DNA of 20,121 nucleotides from CAYMST01 sp964393115. Lineage in GTDB: Bacteria; Bacteroidota; Bacteroidia; Cytophagales; Cyclobacteriaceae. A program made the translations under genes and the position numbers. Below are positions 1-8,061 of this stretch, one piece after another; the first letter of the stretch is position 1, and each line of letters starts with the position of its first letter. The notes beneath the pieces were generated by a model. That model was not told where the DNA came from. It made no database searches and saw only the letters and a program-made list of their open reading frames with translations. The stretch spans positions 1 through 20,121 of the forward strand of contig CAYMST010000063.1 in assembly GCA_964393115.1 (NCBI GenBank), written 5' to 3'.

Positions 1-118
1 AGCGTGTGTTAAGTGTCTATTTCAAAGTGATTTATGGATGGAATAGATTTTCTAAAGCAAATTTCGAGTTGAATTAGAGGAATTTAAACCGGTTGCCTTT
101 AAGCCGGAAATAGTAAGG

Positions 119-802
119 TTATTCAAAGCAGTTTTCTGAATAGTATTTGACGATATGGAGAGCAGGAACTGCACTTGCTTTCCAACCTTTAAATCGCTTT
201 GCGAAAGCTTTACATTCTTTAGAAAAATCCTTGTAAGCCTTATTTTTAGCAAATCTAACTGCCTCGTTTTCAATTTCTTTAAGAATATAATACTTGCTAT
301 TTGTGGTCGGTTGAGTGTTTTCAAAACCGACACCGGTTATGGAATTAGTTGAAGAAACTGTCTTTAAACCACCGTCGCTATATTGATAATGCTCAAATAA
401 ACTCAGTCTACCCTTATAGACTTGTCTAGCTAATATATTCTTTGAATCCCCTTCGGCCATACTACCAGCTGTGCGCAATGGCACAAATATGACACCGTTT
501 TTTAATTCGATTCTATCAATTGAATCTAATCGGAGCCGTTGCTTTTTTTTAGTACCTTCTAAGAAGTAAATAAAGTGGGTTGATTTATTCGTGATAAATC
601 CTAATCCATCTGAGTAGCGGATTTCTGCCAATACAGATTTACTACTTTCATTGCTCAGGTAGATGGTGACTTGCTCTTTTTTTGGTTGGTACTTTTGAGC
701 TTGTACGCTATTGACTAATAGTAATGAACAAACGATATATAGCGTTTTGACTACAGCTAAATTTGTTTTTGATGCGGCCAGTATTAAGTAGTTTTTCTTC
801 AA
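119..802 (-). CDS. Putative secreted protein of unknown function
   Basis: I do not recognise this 227-residue protein. The N-terminal ~36 residues look like a signal peptide: basic start, hydrophobic run VVKTLYIVCSLLLVNS, then a V-Q-A-Q cleavage-type end, so the mature protein is probably periplasmic or outer-membrane associated. The mature part is mixed beta/polar (RYSDGLGFI, DSIDRIELKNGVIFVPLRTAGS), with a Lys-rich C-terminal third (residues ~175-210) that reads as helical. No catalytic motif is visible. The start is a TTG codon; the frame is open back to an in-frame stop only about 35 bases upstream with no ATG, so TTG is the best choice but not certain. It lies 75 bp downstream of the response regulator on the same strand and could be co-transcribed. 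Reality as a gene is supported by the signal peptide and length. Confidence 0.7.
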   Translation of the reverse strand: MKKNYLILAASKTNLAVVKTLYIVCSLLLVNSVQAQKYQPKKEQVTIYLSNESSKSVLAEIRYSDGLGFITNKSTHFIYFLEGTKKKQRLRLDSIDRIELKNGVIFVPLRTAGSMAEGDSKNILARQVYKGRLSLFEHYQYSDGGLKTVSSTNSITGVGFENTQPTTNSKYYILKEIENEAVRFAKNKAYKDFSKECKAFAKRFKGWKASAVPALHIVKYYSENCFE

Positions 803-877
803 AATTGAGATTGATTTTGCTTGTCTGCTTTAATTCGAAATAAGGTTCTTTTTTGTTGGGCTAAAGCTGTTTCGCTC

Positions 878-1909
878 CTAATACTTTATTGCCTTCAGCT
901 TGCTCTCATCTTCTATGGCAATAACTCCTTGTTTGATGGAGATAATACTATCTTTTTTAAGCTCAGAAAGGACGCGGATCACGGTTTCAGAGGCGGTCCC
1001 GACTCGATTGGATAGGTCGTCTCTAGAAATCTGTATTTGTGCTTTGGTGAAATCGTTACTTAGTTCAATGAGTGCATCAACAGTCCTTTTTCGCACGGTA
1101 TCGTACGCCAAGTGCAGGAGTTCACTTTCTTTTTCTAGTACATCTTGCGCAATGAGCTTAATAAATTGAGCACCGATGTTGCGGTCATTGAAAATCAGTT
1201 CTTGGAAAGCCTGTCGTGGAATTACTAATGTCTCCGTATCTGTTAAGCTTTGCGCGAACTCTGAATGTGTCGTGTCTGTGATGACAGCGTGTTGTCCAAG
1301 GAACTCTCCAGCTTTTTTAATAGCATGAATAAACTCTTTGCCCTCTTGGTTGATTTGGTACGTTTTCACCTCTCCGCTTTTTATAAGGTAGACGTTATGG
1401 GCGAAGTCACCCGCTTTGAATACGTATTCTTTCTTGGAGAATACTTTACTCGTTTGGTGTCCTTCGAAAGCGCTGTCAAGACTAATTTCCTTTAAAAATG
1501 ATTCTGGACCTGATTGTTTTTTGTCAAGGAGATTGGCTTGCTTTTTAAGTCTTCTTTCAACCACATTTAGTAACCCAATATGATCAAAAGGTTTCGTTAA
1601 ATAATCATCCGCCCCAAGGTCCATACCTTTTCTGAAGTCTTCTTTTTCGGATTTTGCCGTAAGGAAAACGAAAGGAATAGACATAGTCTTAGGGTTACGC
1701 GAAAGGAGATGAAGTACTTCATAGCCGTCCATTTCAGGCATCATAATATCACAAATGATTAAGTCTGGAGTGACTTCGAGTGCTTTACGAACGCCCATTT
1801 TGCCATTTTCAGCTACTTCTACCTTGAAATCGCTGAGCTCCAATAGCTCCTCGATATTTTCACGCATTTCATCATTGTCTTCGATGACTAGTATTTTTTG
1901 ATTACTCAT
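878..1909 (-). CDS. Response regulator with Crp/Fnr-type output (REC-cNMP-HTH)
   Basis: A 343-residue two-component response regulator and predicted DNA-binding transcription factor. Residues ~4-122 are a REC domain with the acidic pocket D11, phospho-acceptor D54 (ICDIMMPEMDGYE), T84 and K106 (YLTKPFD) all present. Residues ~158-250 are a cyclic-nucleotide-binding-fold beta barrel (KAGDFAHNVYLIKSGEV, GEFLGQHAVI). Residues ~272-340 are a Crp-type winged helix with recognition-helix sequence GTASETVIRVLSELK. The phosphate-binding-cassette Arg typical of true cAMP binders is not evident (around HSEFAQSL), so cAMP binding looks unlikely. Its ATG overlaps the kinase gene by 8 nt (ATGAGTAA), showing translational coupling and a cognate pair. 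The output domain belongs to the FNR/FixK class, whose usual operator TTGAT-N4-ATCAA is found in the promoter region of this same operon. Confidence 0.93.
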   Translation of the reverse strand: MSNQKILVIEDNDEMRENIEELLELSDFKVEVAENGKMGVRKALEVTPDLIICDIMMPEMDGYEVLHLLSRNPKTMSIPFVFLTAKSEKEDFRKGMDLGADDYLTKPFDHIGLLNVVERRLKKQANLLDKKQSGPESFLKEISLDSAFEGHQTSKVFSKKEYVFKAGDFAHNVYLIKSGEVKTYQINQEGKEFIHAIKKAGEFLGQHAVITDTTHSEFAQSLTDTETLVIPRQAFQELIFNDRNIGAQFIKLIAQDVLEKESELLHLAYDTVRKRTVDALIELSNDFTKAQIQISRDDLSNRVGTASETVIRVLSELKKDSIISIKQGVIAIEDESKLKAIKY

Positions 1910-3491
1910 GGGGAATACTCACTTTAATGGTTGTGCCGATGCCTTCTTCACTCTCTAGACTGATCGTGCCACATAGCAACTCGACATATTTTTTTACAAT
2001 AAACAATCCAAGGCCTGTTCCTTGGATATTACTCGCGTTTTCCGCTCTGAAAAACTGCTCGAACATACGTTTCTTTTCACGAAGTGGAATGCCAATTCCC
2101 TCATCCTTGATCTCCATATGCAGTAAAGTGCCTTCACGTAATAAGGAAATCGTAATGGACTTTCCTTCATCAGAGTATTTACTGGCATTGGAGATTAAGT
2201 TGAGCAGAATGTTTTTCAGGATCTTTTTGTCTGTATTAAAAATGGGATCCTGAAGCGCTTCTATGAACTGAAAATACTGACCCTTTTTTAGTAAAGGAGT
2301 GGTTTCCTCTATTAGTTCATGAAAGAAAGCAATGATATCGTGAATGCCTTTTTCCACGCGTATGCCCCCGGCTTCCAGTTTTTCTAGAGAAAGAAAGTCG
2401 TTTAGGATGTTTGTAAGCCCGTCAACATTGCTCTTGATACGATTGAGGTGCTTTTCGGTTTTATCAGACTTGATGGATTCCGTATAGCGCTCTAGTAGGT
2501 TTGTAGAAGATAATATGGTCGCCAAAGGTGTTCTGAACTCGTGCGAAGCCATAGAGACAAACCGCGATTTTAGCTCGTTTAGCTCGCGCTCCTTGCTTAA
2601 GGACTTTTGTATCTCCTCCTGGGCCTTTTTTTGTTCGGTAATGTTCTCCTCAACCACGAGCAACTTATCTACAGAATGCGCGTCGTCTAAAAGTGGTACT
2701 GTATGCATGATGACTACTTTGCCTTCGTATTCATACTCGCATGAACTAGAGGTGCCATTCAGTCCATTATTCAAATAGGCCTTTAATAGCTTTCTCTTCG
2801 AGTTTGGGAGTTGGTCGAGATAACTCGTGCCAATCAACTGATCAGGGTTTATCGCCTTGTGATCTAATATGCGAACACCCCCTGTGATAAGGTACTTTAG
2901 ATCATGATCCAAAACGTTTATAGTGCCATTTGGGTAGTTGGTCGCGAGATGTTTGTATAGGTCTTCACTCTTACGAAGCGCTACTTCTGCTGATTTTCGT
3001 TCTTGTATTTCCACTACTAAGCCTTCATTAAGCTTTTGAAGTTCTTCTGTACGTGAAGCAACCTCAGCTTGAAGTCTTTTGGTGTATTCTTCCTTCTTTA
3101 CTTCTAGCTCCTTTCGCTGACTGATATCAATGACAAAGGCCACTACAAATGGCTGACCTTGTTCTATAAAATGACTCAGACTTATCTCCAGTGGGAAAAC
3201 AGAGCCATCTTTACGAAGTCCATTTAAATCCCTACCCGTACCCATTGGTCTTGGGTTAGGGTCTTTGAAGTATTTGTTCCTTAGTTTATGGTGTGAATGA
3301 GCCACGTTCTTGGGAATAAGGTCTTCGATTTTCAGCTTCTCCATATCTTCCACAGAGTAACCAAATAATTGAGCGCCCTTTGGATTAACAGACGATATAC
3401 TACCTTGATTATCAGAAATGATTATTCCTTCACTTGCCGCTAGAAAAATGGACTTGATGAGTCCTAAACCCGATTCCTTGTTCTCTTTCAC
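1902..3491 (-). CDS. Soluble PAS-PAS sensor histidine kinase
   Basis: A 529-residue kinase with no transmembrane segment, so it senses a cytoplasmic signal. Residues ~12-120 are a PAS domain of the FixL-like subclass (MGTGRDLNGLRKDGSVFPLEIS). Residues ~120-178 form a coiled coil. Residues ~178-295 are a second PAS domain. HisKA follows with SHEFRTPLATILSSTN and phospho-acceptor His317; then a HATPase_c domain with N box (NLISNASKYSDEGK), G1 (DEGIGIP), F (FEQFFRAE) and G2 (GTGLGLFIVKKY) motifs to the C-terminus. In the first PAS domain His67 and Arg87 sit 20 residues apart, the same spacing as the haem-ligand His and distal Arg of FixL; haem binding is not proven by this. The start codon is GTG at 3489-3491, with no in-frame ATG just upstream. 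It is translationally coupled to the following response regulator, and two FNR-type boxes lie upstream. Confidence 0.93.
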   Translation of the reverse strand: MKENKESGLGLIKSIFLAASEGIIISDNQGSISSVNPKGAQLFGYSVEDMEKLKIEDLIPKNVAHSHHKLRNKYFKDPNPRPMGTGRDLNGLRKDGSVFPLEISLSHFIEQGQPFVVAFVIDISQRKELEVKKEEYTKRLQAEVASRTEELQKLNEGLVVEIQERKSAEVALRKSEDLYKHLATNYPNGTINVLDHDLKYLITGGVRILDHKAINPDQLIGTSYLDQLPNSKRKLLKAYLNNGLNGTSSSCEYEYEGKVVIMHTVPLLDDAHSVDKLLVVEENITEQKKAQEEIQKSLSKERELNELKSRFVSMASHEFRTPLATILSSTNLLERYTESIKSDKTEKHLNRIKSNVDGLTNILNDFLSLEKLEAGGIRVEKGIHDIIAFFHELIEETTPLLKKGQYFQFIEALQDPIFNTDKKILKNILLNLISNASKYSDEGKSITISLLREGTLLHMEIKDEGIGIPLREKKRMFEQFFRAENASNIQGTGLGLFIVKKYVELLCGTISLESEEGIGTTIKVSIPHE

Positions 3492-3524
3492 GAGGTTAAG
3501 ATAAGTTGATTATGGTATAATTTG

Positions 3525-3538
3525 ATGATATAAATCAA
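3525..3538. promoter_or_regulatory. FNR-type operator box 1
   Basis: The sequence ATGATATAAATCAA matches the FNR/FixK-class consensus TTGAT-N4-ATCAA at 9 of 10 specified bases. Its near edge lies 33 bp upstream of the histidine kinase GTG codon, in the divergent region between the kinase operon and the universal-stress-protein gene. The nearest candidate regulator is the Crp/Fnr-type response regulator encoded by the same operon, which suggests autoregulation. Binding itself is inferred. Confidence 0.5.
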
Positions 3539-3573
3539 TTTGAATGGCAAACATTTTCTTATTTAATAATCAA

Positions 3574-3587
3574 CTGATTTATATCAT
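3574..3587. promoter_or_regulatory. FNR-type operator box 2
   Basis: The sequence CTGATTTATATCAT again has the TGAT-N4-ATCA core and is an exact 13-base inverted copy of most of box 1, including the central four bases. The two centres are 49 bp apart. The box lies about 127 bp upstream of the preferred start of the universal-stress-protein gene. Conservation of the otherwise free central bases shows that the two sites are copies of one another rather than two chance A/T-rich matches. Confidence 0.5.
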
Positions 3588-3713
3588 GTCAGGTGATGAT
3601 GTTGGTCCTTAAAAACCTCTTCTCTTTTTATAAAAATTGTAATTCGATATCTGTTGTTTATGCTCGAGCAATGTGCAGGACACAGTAAGGTCGAACTAAC
3701 ATTTCTCATAAAG

Positions 3714-4526
3714 ATGATGAAAATTCTAATTCCCATAGGCTTGTCAAAAGTATCGCTACACGCGTTGAGGTATGTCTGTGCGCTTTTGGATTTAGAGGAG
3801 GTAGAATTGACCTTGTTGTACTTCAATGGAAGTATGGATATAGTGGAGGAGCGCGATCAATCAACCGTAGGTCTACATGAAGATATACTTTCCCAAATAG
3901 AATTTATCCAAAGTAATGGGGCAGTGGTTCATCGTGAAACTTACCCTGACACGTTAACTAAGTTTTTATCCCATGGTTTACCTGAGCGAAATGTCGATTT
4001 AATTGTACTTGTAAATAAGGAGTTGAGGCGTAAAGGACAAGCGTTTGATTCTGATATTAAGTTAGCCTTACAAAACAGCCATATTCCTATTTTAATCATG
4101 CCTGCTGGTTTTGAATACGAACGTATACAAAACATTATTTTTCCTTTGGAGTCAGCTATGATGCCTAAAAGTTTTTTAAACAGGTTATCTGCGGTTCAAG
4201 AGATAACTAACGCCAAAATCAATGTGCTTTGGGTGCAAACTCCTATATCGCTAGTTGATGAACAGCATCTCATGAGTGTGGTGAGCCGTCAGCTTAGAGA
4301 AAATAAAGTGCAACGTTTTAAGTTTAACATGCGCAGAAGTAATGATCTAGGTGAGGGCATTCTAGAGTTTGTCCAAAAGGCAAATGGACAGGTGATCGTG
4401 ATGGCTTTTCACCAGGGTAAAGATTTCTCTCACGTTTTTGAAGGCAAGCGAGCAGGGGTGAATATTCCTGTGTGGTCTTTTCCCATTGCGAGTGAGGTGG
4501 GTTTGCGCGTCAAACAAGCGAATTAG
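3714..4526 (+). CDS. Tandem universal stress protein (UspA family)
   Basis: Two USP-like alpha/beta halves in a protein of 270 residues from the start chosen here. The first half begins MMKILIPIGLSKVSLHALRYVCALL, the usual USP opening strand and helix; the second begins near IQNIIFPLESAMMPKSFLNRL. The frame is open back to an ATG at 3654, but the intervening 20 residues do not look like USP sequence and the fold starts exactly at MMKIL, so 3714 (or 3717) is preferred. The ATP-binding motif G-x2-G-x9-G-(S/T) is not recognisable in either half (second half ends MAFHQGKDFSHVFEGKRAGVN), so this is probably a non-nucleotide-binding member. It is divergent from a two-component operon and preceded by FNR-type boxes; stress or oxygen-linked expression is inferred from that context. 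Confidence 0.8.
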   Translation: MMKILIPIGLSKVSLHALRYVCALLDLEEVELTLLYFNGSMDIVEERDQSTVGLHEDILSQIEFIQSNGAVVHRETYPDTLTKFLSHGLPERNVDLIVLVNKELRRKGQAFDSDIKLALQNSHIPILIMPAGFEYERIQNIIFPLESAMMPKSFLNRLSAVQEITNAKINVLWVQTPISLVDEQHLMSVVSRQLRENKVQRFKFNMRRSNDLGEGILEFVQKANGQVIVMAFHQGKDFSHVFEGKRAGVNIPVWSFPIASEVGLRVKQAN

Positions 4527-4641
4527 GTCTGACTAGTCAAAAAAAGGCTTACCATGTTATAATCCGACATGTCATGGGTGTATTGTTTTTCTTAAGATAT
4601 GCTTCATTAAACAGTTTTTCCTCGGTTATTTGAACAACCAT

Positions 4642-4768
4642 TTTGCTCTGGTTTGTTCTAGTGCGTATCCCCTGAAAATGATTTACTTAGATTGTTTTAG
4701 CTTTGCTCTAAAGTAATCAAATGCAATCAGTATTTATCCACTATTCATAAACGAATAACCAGAGCAAA
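4642..4768. repeat. Spaced 12-bp inverted repeat upstream of the serine hydrolase
   Basis: TTTGCTCTGGTT at 4642-4653 recurs as its exact reverse complement AACCAGAGCAAA at 4757-4768, with 103 bp between. The partial copy TTTGCTCT also occurs in between at 4702-4709. The arrangement could be paired operators for a dimeric or looping regulator, or a long-range RNA stem. The function is unknown. Confidence 0.5.
4698..4705 (+). promoter_or_regulatory. Possible Bacteroidota -7 element for the serine hydrolase gene
   Basis: TAGCTTTG matches the Bacteroidota primary-sigma -7 consensus TAnnTTTG. No convincing TTG -33 element lies at the usual spacing, and it overlaps one of the TTTGCTCT repeats. If used, it would give a 5' leader of about 110 nt containing the right arm of the 12-bp inverted repeat. 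Confidence 0.3.
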
Positions 4769-4824
4769 CGAAAACCTGAACACAAACAGTATACCGAGAT
4801 CAATCTTAACTTATATAACAAATC

Positions 4825-7800
4825 ATGGCCGATCAATTTAGAAAACTAATGATCAGTATTTCTATACTGACCACAACACTTATGTTCAGTGCTTTCGCGC
4901 AAACGCCATTACTACATGTAAAGGATAATGGTAAGGATGGTTATTTTGACCCCCCATCATCTTTTTATATGGCTCCCGGTACTCCTTGGAGTTATCGGTT
5001 TAATGCCCCGTCTGGAAACTGGACAGGCCCAAGTTATAACTCTAGTAGTTGGGCCTCTAGTTCAGCACCTTTCGGAGACGATGCTCAAAGTAATACCTAC
5101 TGGAACTCTGCCAACATTTGGCTGAGAAAGGAACAAACGATATCCAGTAGCGCGTCTGGTAATGCAGTGTTTTGGGGACGTTTTGATGACGATCTAGAAG
5201 CCTATGTCAATGGTTCGTTAGCTCTTCAGCAAAACGAGTGGGTGCCTACGAACCGATACCTCGGGATGAAGAAGCAAGGACGCGAGGCTTTGGTTTCGGG
5301 AAGCAATCAACTAGCAGCATATTGTCACGACAGAGGAGGAGGTAACTATTTTGATGTTGGTATAACTCCCTCACCAATAGCAAGTATGCCTAGTACGGGT
5401 TTTGCCATTCCTGAGCTCAATGGGTTCAGGGACATAATGAAGCAGTACCTAATGGATAATGTTATTCCCGGTGGAACATTTGCAGTGATGCAAGGAGATG
5501 AGATTGTGGCTAACTACACGTTTGGCTGGAAGAATAAACAAATGACCACATCACTACAACTTGATGCACCATTTAGGCTGGCCAGCATAGACAAGCCAAT
5601 AACATATGCGGCTATTCGAAAAATGATAGAGCTGAATACCGTGGATCCTTCATCAGGTATTCAAATAACATGGGATACGAAGGTATATGACTTGTTCAGT
5701 GCTTGGGGTATTACTGCTCCTTCTGGCGTTACTCCAGATCCTCGCACTCAGGATATTACGATCCGACATTTAATCGATCATCAAGGCTTCTTTCAAGAAT
5801 TACCTTGGGGAGGAATAGACGGAGCGACCGGTAAGCCAGCTAGAGAAGCCTTTTATACCTTTTTGGGTATTCCGGTAGGAGCATCGGTTAGTTGGGAAGA
5901 CAACATGAGTTATGCGTTAGGTAAGCCTTTGAATGGTACACCTGGTGTATCTCCTAGTCTGTATAGTAGTATAGGTTACTCGGCAGTGCGGGCTATTATC
6001 CATAAGGTTTCGGGTGATTTAGAAAATTATTTGAAAAACGTGGTCTTCGAAAATATGGGTATCAACGATGTAATCGTAGCCGAGGAGCAGGCATCGTTAC
6101 GCGATCCTCGTGAGCCCTGGTATGCATACCCCGAAGATCAATATGATAGACGAATTGATTTGCCAAACTACTTCTCTCTTGCTGCTACTTCAGAAGATAT
6201 GGTGAGGTTTGCTAGGAACTTTCATGTTAACCAGGGCTACAGGAGATTAGATCCGCAAACAGGCCAATGGGCGCCAATAGCGGATCAAACACAGGTAGTT
6301 GCCATGTTTGACGAACCTGGATTTGCAGGTAGAATGGCCGGTTCTTGGGGTATTATTAAAGAAATTCCAGAAAAGGATATTTCATTGATTGTACTTACTT
6401 CTCAAGGTGGACCATATGATGAACTTTATAATCAACTTTATAATTATGTGAATACGAATCTAAGTTTAGACTTACCTCAAGATTGGGTGGGAACGAATGT
6501 TGGAAATGGAGGATATCAAGGCGTTTCTTACTTCAGAAATAACAAGTTTACTGTAAAAGCTATTGGAGGAGACATTTGGTCCAATCAGGATCGGTTTCGG
6601 TTTACATCCCAGCAACTTACCGGGGATGGTGAGATTAGTGCATATATCACCGCGCAAGGAGCTTCTTCTCCTTGGGCAAAAGCTGGGTTGATGTTTCGGG
6701 AATCCAGTCAAATCGGATCAAAATACGTGTTGGCAGGTTTAACCCCTGGAAATGGTGAGATCACGCAATATCGAATGCAAACAAATGGTTATGCTGGTGG
6801 TACAGTGAACGGGAATATGGCTATTAAAGCACCCTATTGGGTAAGACTTAAGCGAACCGGGGATACGTTCGAAACATACTTCTCTTCAAATGGAAATAAC
6901 TGGAACTTACATACAAGTGTTCAAATCTCTATGAGTAACACGCTTCAGGTAGGTCTGGCGGTCTCTAGCCATAACCAACAGCACTACAGTATAGCTACTT
7001 TTGAGCAGGTTAACATAGTACTGCCATCGGGTTGTGCAAATGTCGATGTAAATAACAAACCTGCAGTCCCTTGTTCGGTTACGGCAGAATCGACTGGTCA
7101 GGATGGAGCATTGATTAGCTGGGTGGATGCTTCTAACATTGCTACAAAATACCAAATCCAAAGAAGGCTAACCGGAGACATATGGCGTCATGTAGTGACT
7201 ATCCAAGATGGAGATGCGGAGAGTTATCAAATTCCTTCTGGTCTTATGAATGGTGGGGAGTATACTTTCCGAGTAAAAGCTAGAACCAATAATAGTGGTT
7301 CCAGCTGGGCGGTAAGTAACACGATTGTGATTGGTTCTGGTGGCTCAGGTAATGATCCTATTGTTTGCGATAATGAAGATGTGAATGCAAAACCAGCTGC
7401 TCCTTGTACTGTTGAAGCAACAGTTTTAAGCTCTACAAGTGTTGAGCTAAGCTGGGTTGATGCTTCGGATATTGCCACTAAATATCAGATCCAAAAGCAG
7501 CGATCTGGGGATGTATGGCGTCAAGTCGTCACGCTGCAAGATGGAGATGCAGAGAGCTACATCATTGCGACCGGTCTGACGGCAGGTGAGACGTATAAGT
7601 TTCGCGTAAAGGCCAGAACAAACAATAGTGGGTCGGCATGGGAAGAGAGTGATCCCGTGAGTTTAGGGAGCTCATCGAGATACGGTATTTCAACAATCAA
7701 TGCACAACCTTTTCAAGTAAAGGTGTTTCCTAACCCTACAAGTGGTGCTTTTCAAGTAAATATAAGCGGCCAATCGGCGACAGAAGCGGCTCATATAGAA

Positions 7801-7947
7801 GTGTACGGGTTGACGGGAAACCTACTGTTTAGAGCAAATGGGGGACAAGGCTTAACGAGAGTTCAACCTCATTTGTCAACTGGTCTTTATATTTTGAGAG
7901 TTCATTCCGGTAATCAGGTCAAATCATTGAAAATCAGAATTCAATGA
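4825..7947 (+). CDS. T9SS-secreted beta-lactamase-fold serine hydrolase, multidomain
   Basis: A 1040-residue exported protein. Residues 1-26 are a signal peptide ending AFAQ; Met9 is an alternative start. Residues ~30-190 look like a jelly-roll/galactose-binding-type domain (WGRFDDDLEAYVNG). Residues ~200-545 are a class C beta-lactamase/D-aminopeptidase-type domain with S-x-x-K at S254-K257 (ASIDK) and RHLIDHQGF; the second motif, normally Y-S/A-N, reads Y380-S381-S382. Residues ~556-730 are a DUF1349-like concanavalin-type domain (DIWSNQDRFRF, WAKAGLMFRESS). Two Fn3 domains follow (~744-835 and ~857-948), each preceded by a linker of the form C-x-(N/D)-x-x-DVN-x-KPA-x-PC. Residues ~965-1040 are a type A T9SS sorting domain (VFPNPTSGAF to KSLKIRIQ). 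The protein is probably exported across the outer membrane and anchored or released; the substrate (peptide, ester or cell-wall stem) cannot be told. Confidence 0.88.
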   Translation: MADQFRKLMISISILTTTLMFSAFAQTPLLHVKDNGKDGYFDPPSSFYMAPGTPWSYRFNAPSGNWTGPSYNSSSWASSSAPFGDDAQSNTYWNSANIWLRKEQTISSSASGNAVFWGRFDDDLEAYVNGSLALQQNEWVPTNRYLGMKKQGREALVSGSNQLAAYCHDRGGGNYFDVGITPSPIASMPSTGFAIPELNGFRDIMKQYLMDNVIPGGTFAVMQGDEIVANYTFGWKNKQMTTSLQLDAPFRLASIDKPITYAAIRKMIELNTVDPSSGIQITWDTKVYDLFSAWGITAPSGVTPDPRTQDITIRHLIDHQGFFQELPWGGIDGATGKPAREAFYTFLGIPVGASVSWEDNMSYALGKPLNGTPGVSPSLYSSIGYSAVRAIIHKVSGDLENYLKNVVFENMGINDVIVAEEQASLRDPREPWYAYPEDQYDRRIDLPNYFSLAATSEDMVRFARNFHVNQGYRRLDPQTGQWAPIADQTQVVAMFDEPGFAGRMAGSWGIIKEIPEKDISLIVLTSQGGPYDELYNQLYNYVNTNLSLDLPQDWVGTNVGNGGYQGVSYFRNNKFTVKAIGGDIWSNQDRFRFTSQQLTGDGEISAYITAQGASSPWAKAGLMFRESSQIGSKYVLAGLTPGNGEITQYRMQTNGYAGGTVNGNMAIKAPYWVRLKRTGDTFETYFSSNGNNWNLHTSVQISMSNTLQVGLAVSSHNQQHYSIATFEQVNIVLPSGCANVDVNNKPAVPCSVTAESTGQDGALISWVDASNIATKYQIQRRLTGDIWRHVVTIQDGDAESYQIPSGLMNGGEYTFRVKARTNNSGSSWAVSNTIVIGSGGSGNDPIVCDNEDVNAKPAAPCTVEATVLSSTSVELSWVDASDIATKYQIQKQRSGDVWRQVVTLQDGDAESYIIATGLTAGETYKFRVKARTNNSGSAWEESDPVSLGSSSRYGISTINAQPFQVKVFPNPTSGAFQVNISGQSATEAAHIEVYGLTGNLLFRANGGQGLTRVQPHLSTGLYILRVHSGNQVKSLKIRIQ

Positions 7948-7962
7948 TTTGATGGAGTTCAC

Positions 7963-8004
7963 ACCTTACCTAGTATTAACTGCTACTGGGTAAGGTTGCT
8001 CTTT
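7963..8004 (+). terminator. Intrinsic terminator of the serine hydrolase gene
   Basis: A 13-base arm ACCTTACCTAGTA (7963-7975) pairs with TACTGGGTAAGGT (7984-7996) through one G-U pair, with an 8-nt loop, followed by a short T-rich tail (CTCTTTT). It sits 15 bp after the serine hydrolase stop codon. Confidence 0.7.
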
Positions 8005-8061
8005 TGATCCCTGAGCCATTTCAAATTCGTGAAAACTATCATTCAATTGTATTCTACCAAG

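Larger units (their letters stand above)
4527..4824. other. Intergenic region upstream of the serine hydrolase gene
   Basis: A 298-bp stretch with no coding sequence that I can support. It begins with a 10-bp palindrome TGACTAGTCA (4530-4539) just after the stress-protein stop, which is followed by A residues and does not resemble an intrinsic terminator on the plus strand. It holds a 12-bp inverted repeat (4642-4653 and 4757-4768) and a -7-like hexamer-plus (4698-4705), listed separately. Confidence 0.6.

Noticed and set aside
52..333. Minus-strand frame of 93 codons
   Set aside because: It overlaps the secreted protein at 119-802 in another frame on the same strand and has no signal or motif; the longer frame with a signal peptide is preferred.
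4530..4539. Palindrome TGACTAGTCA after the stress-protein gene as a terminator
   Set aside because: The stem is only 5 bp with no loop, and it is followed by A residues rather than T on the coding strand.
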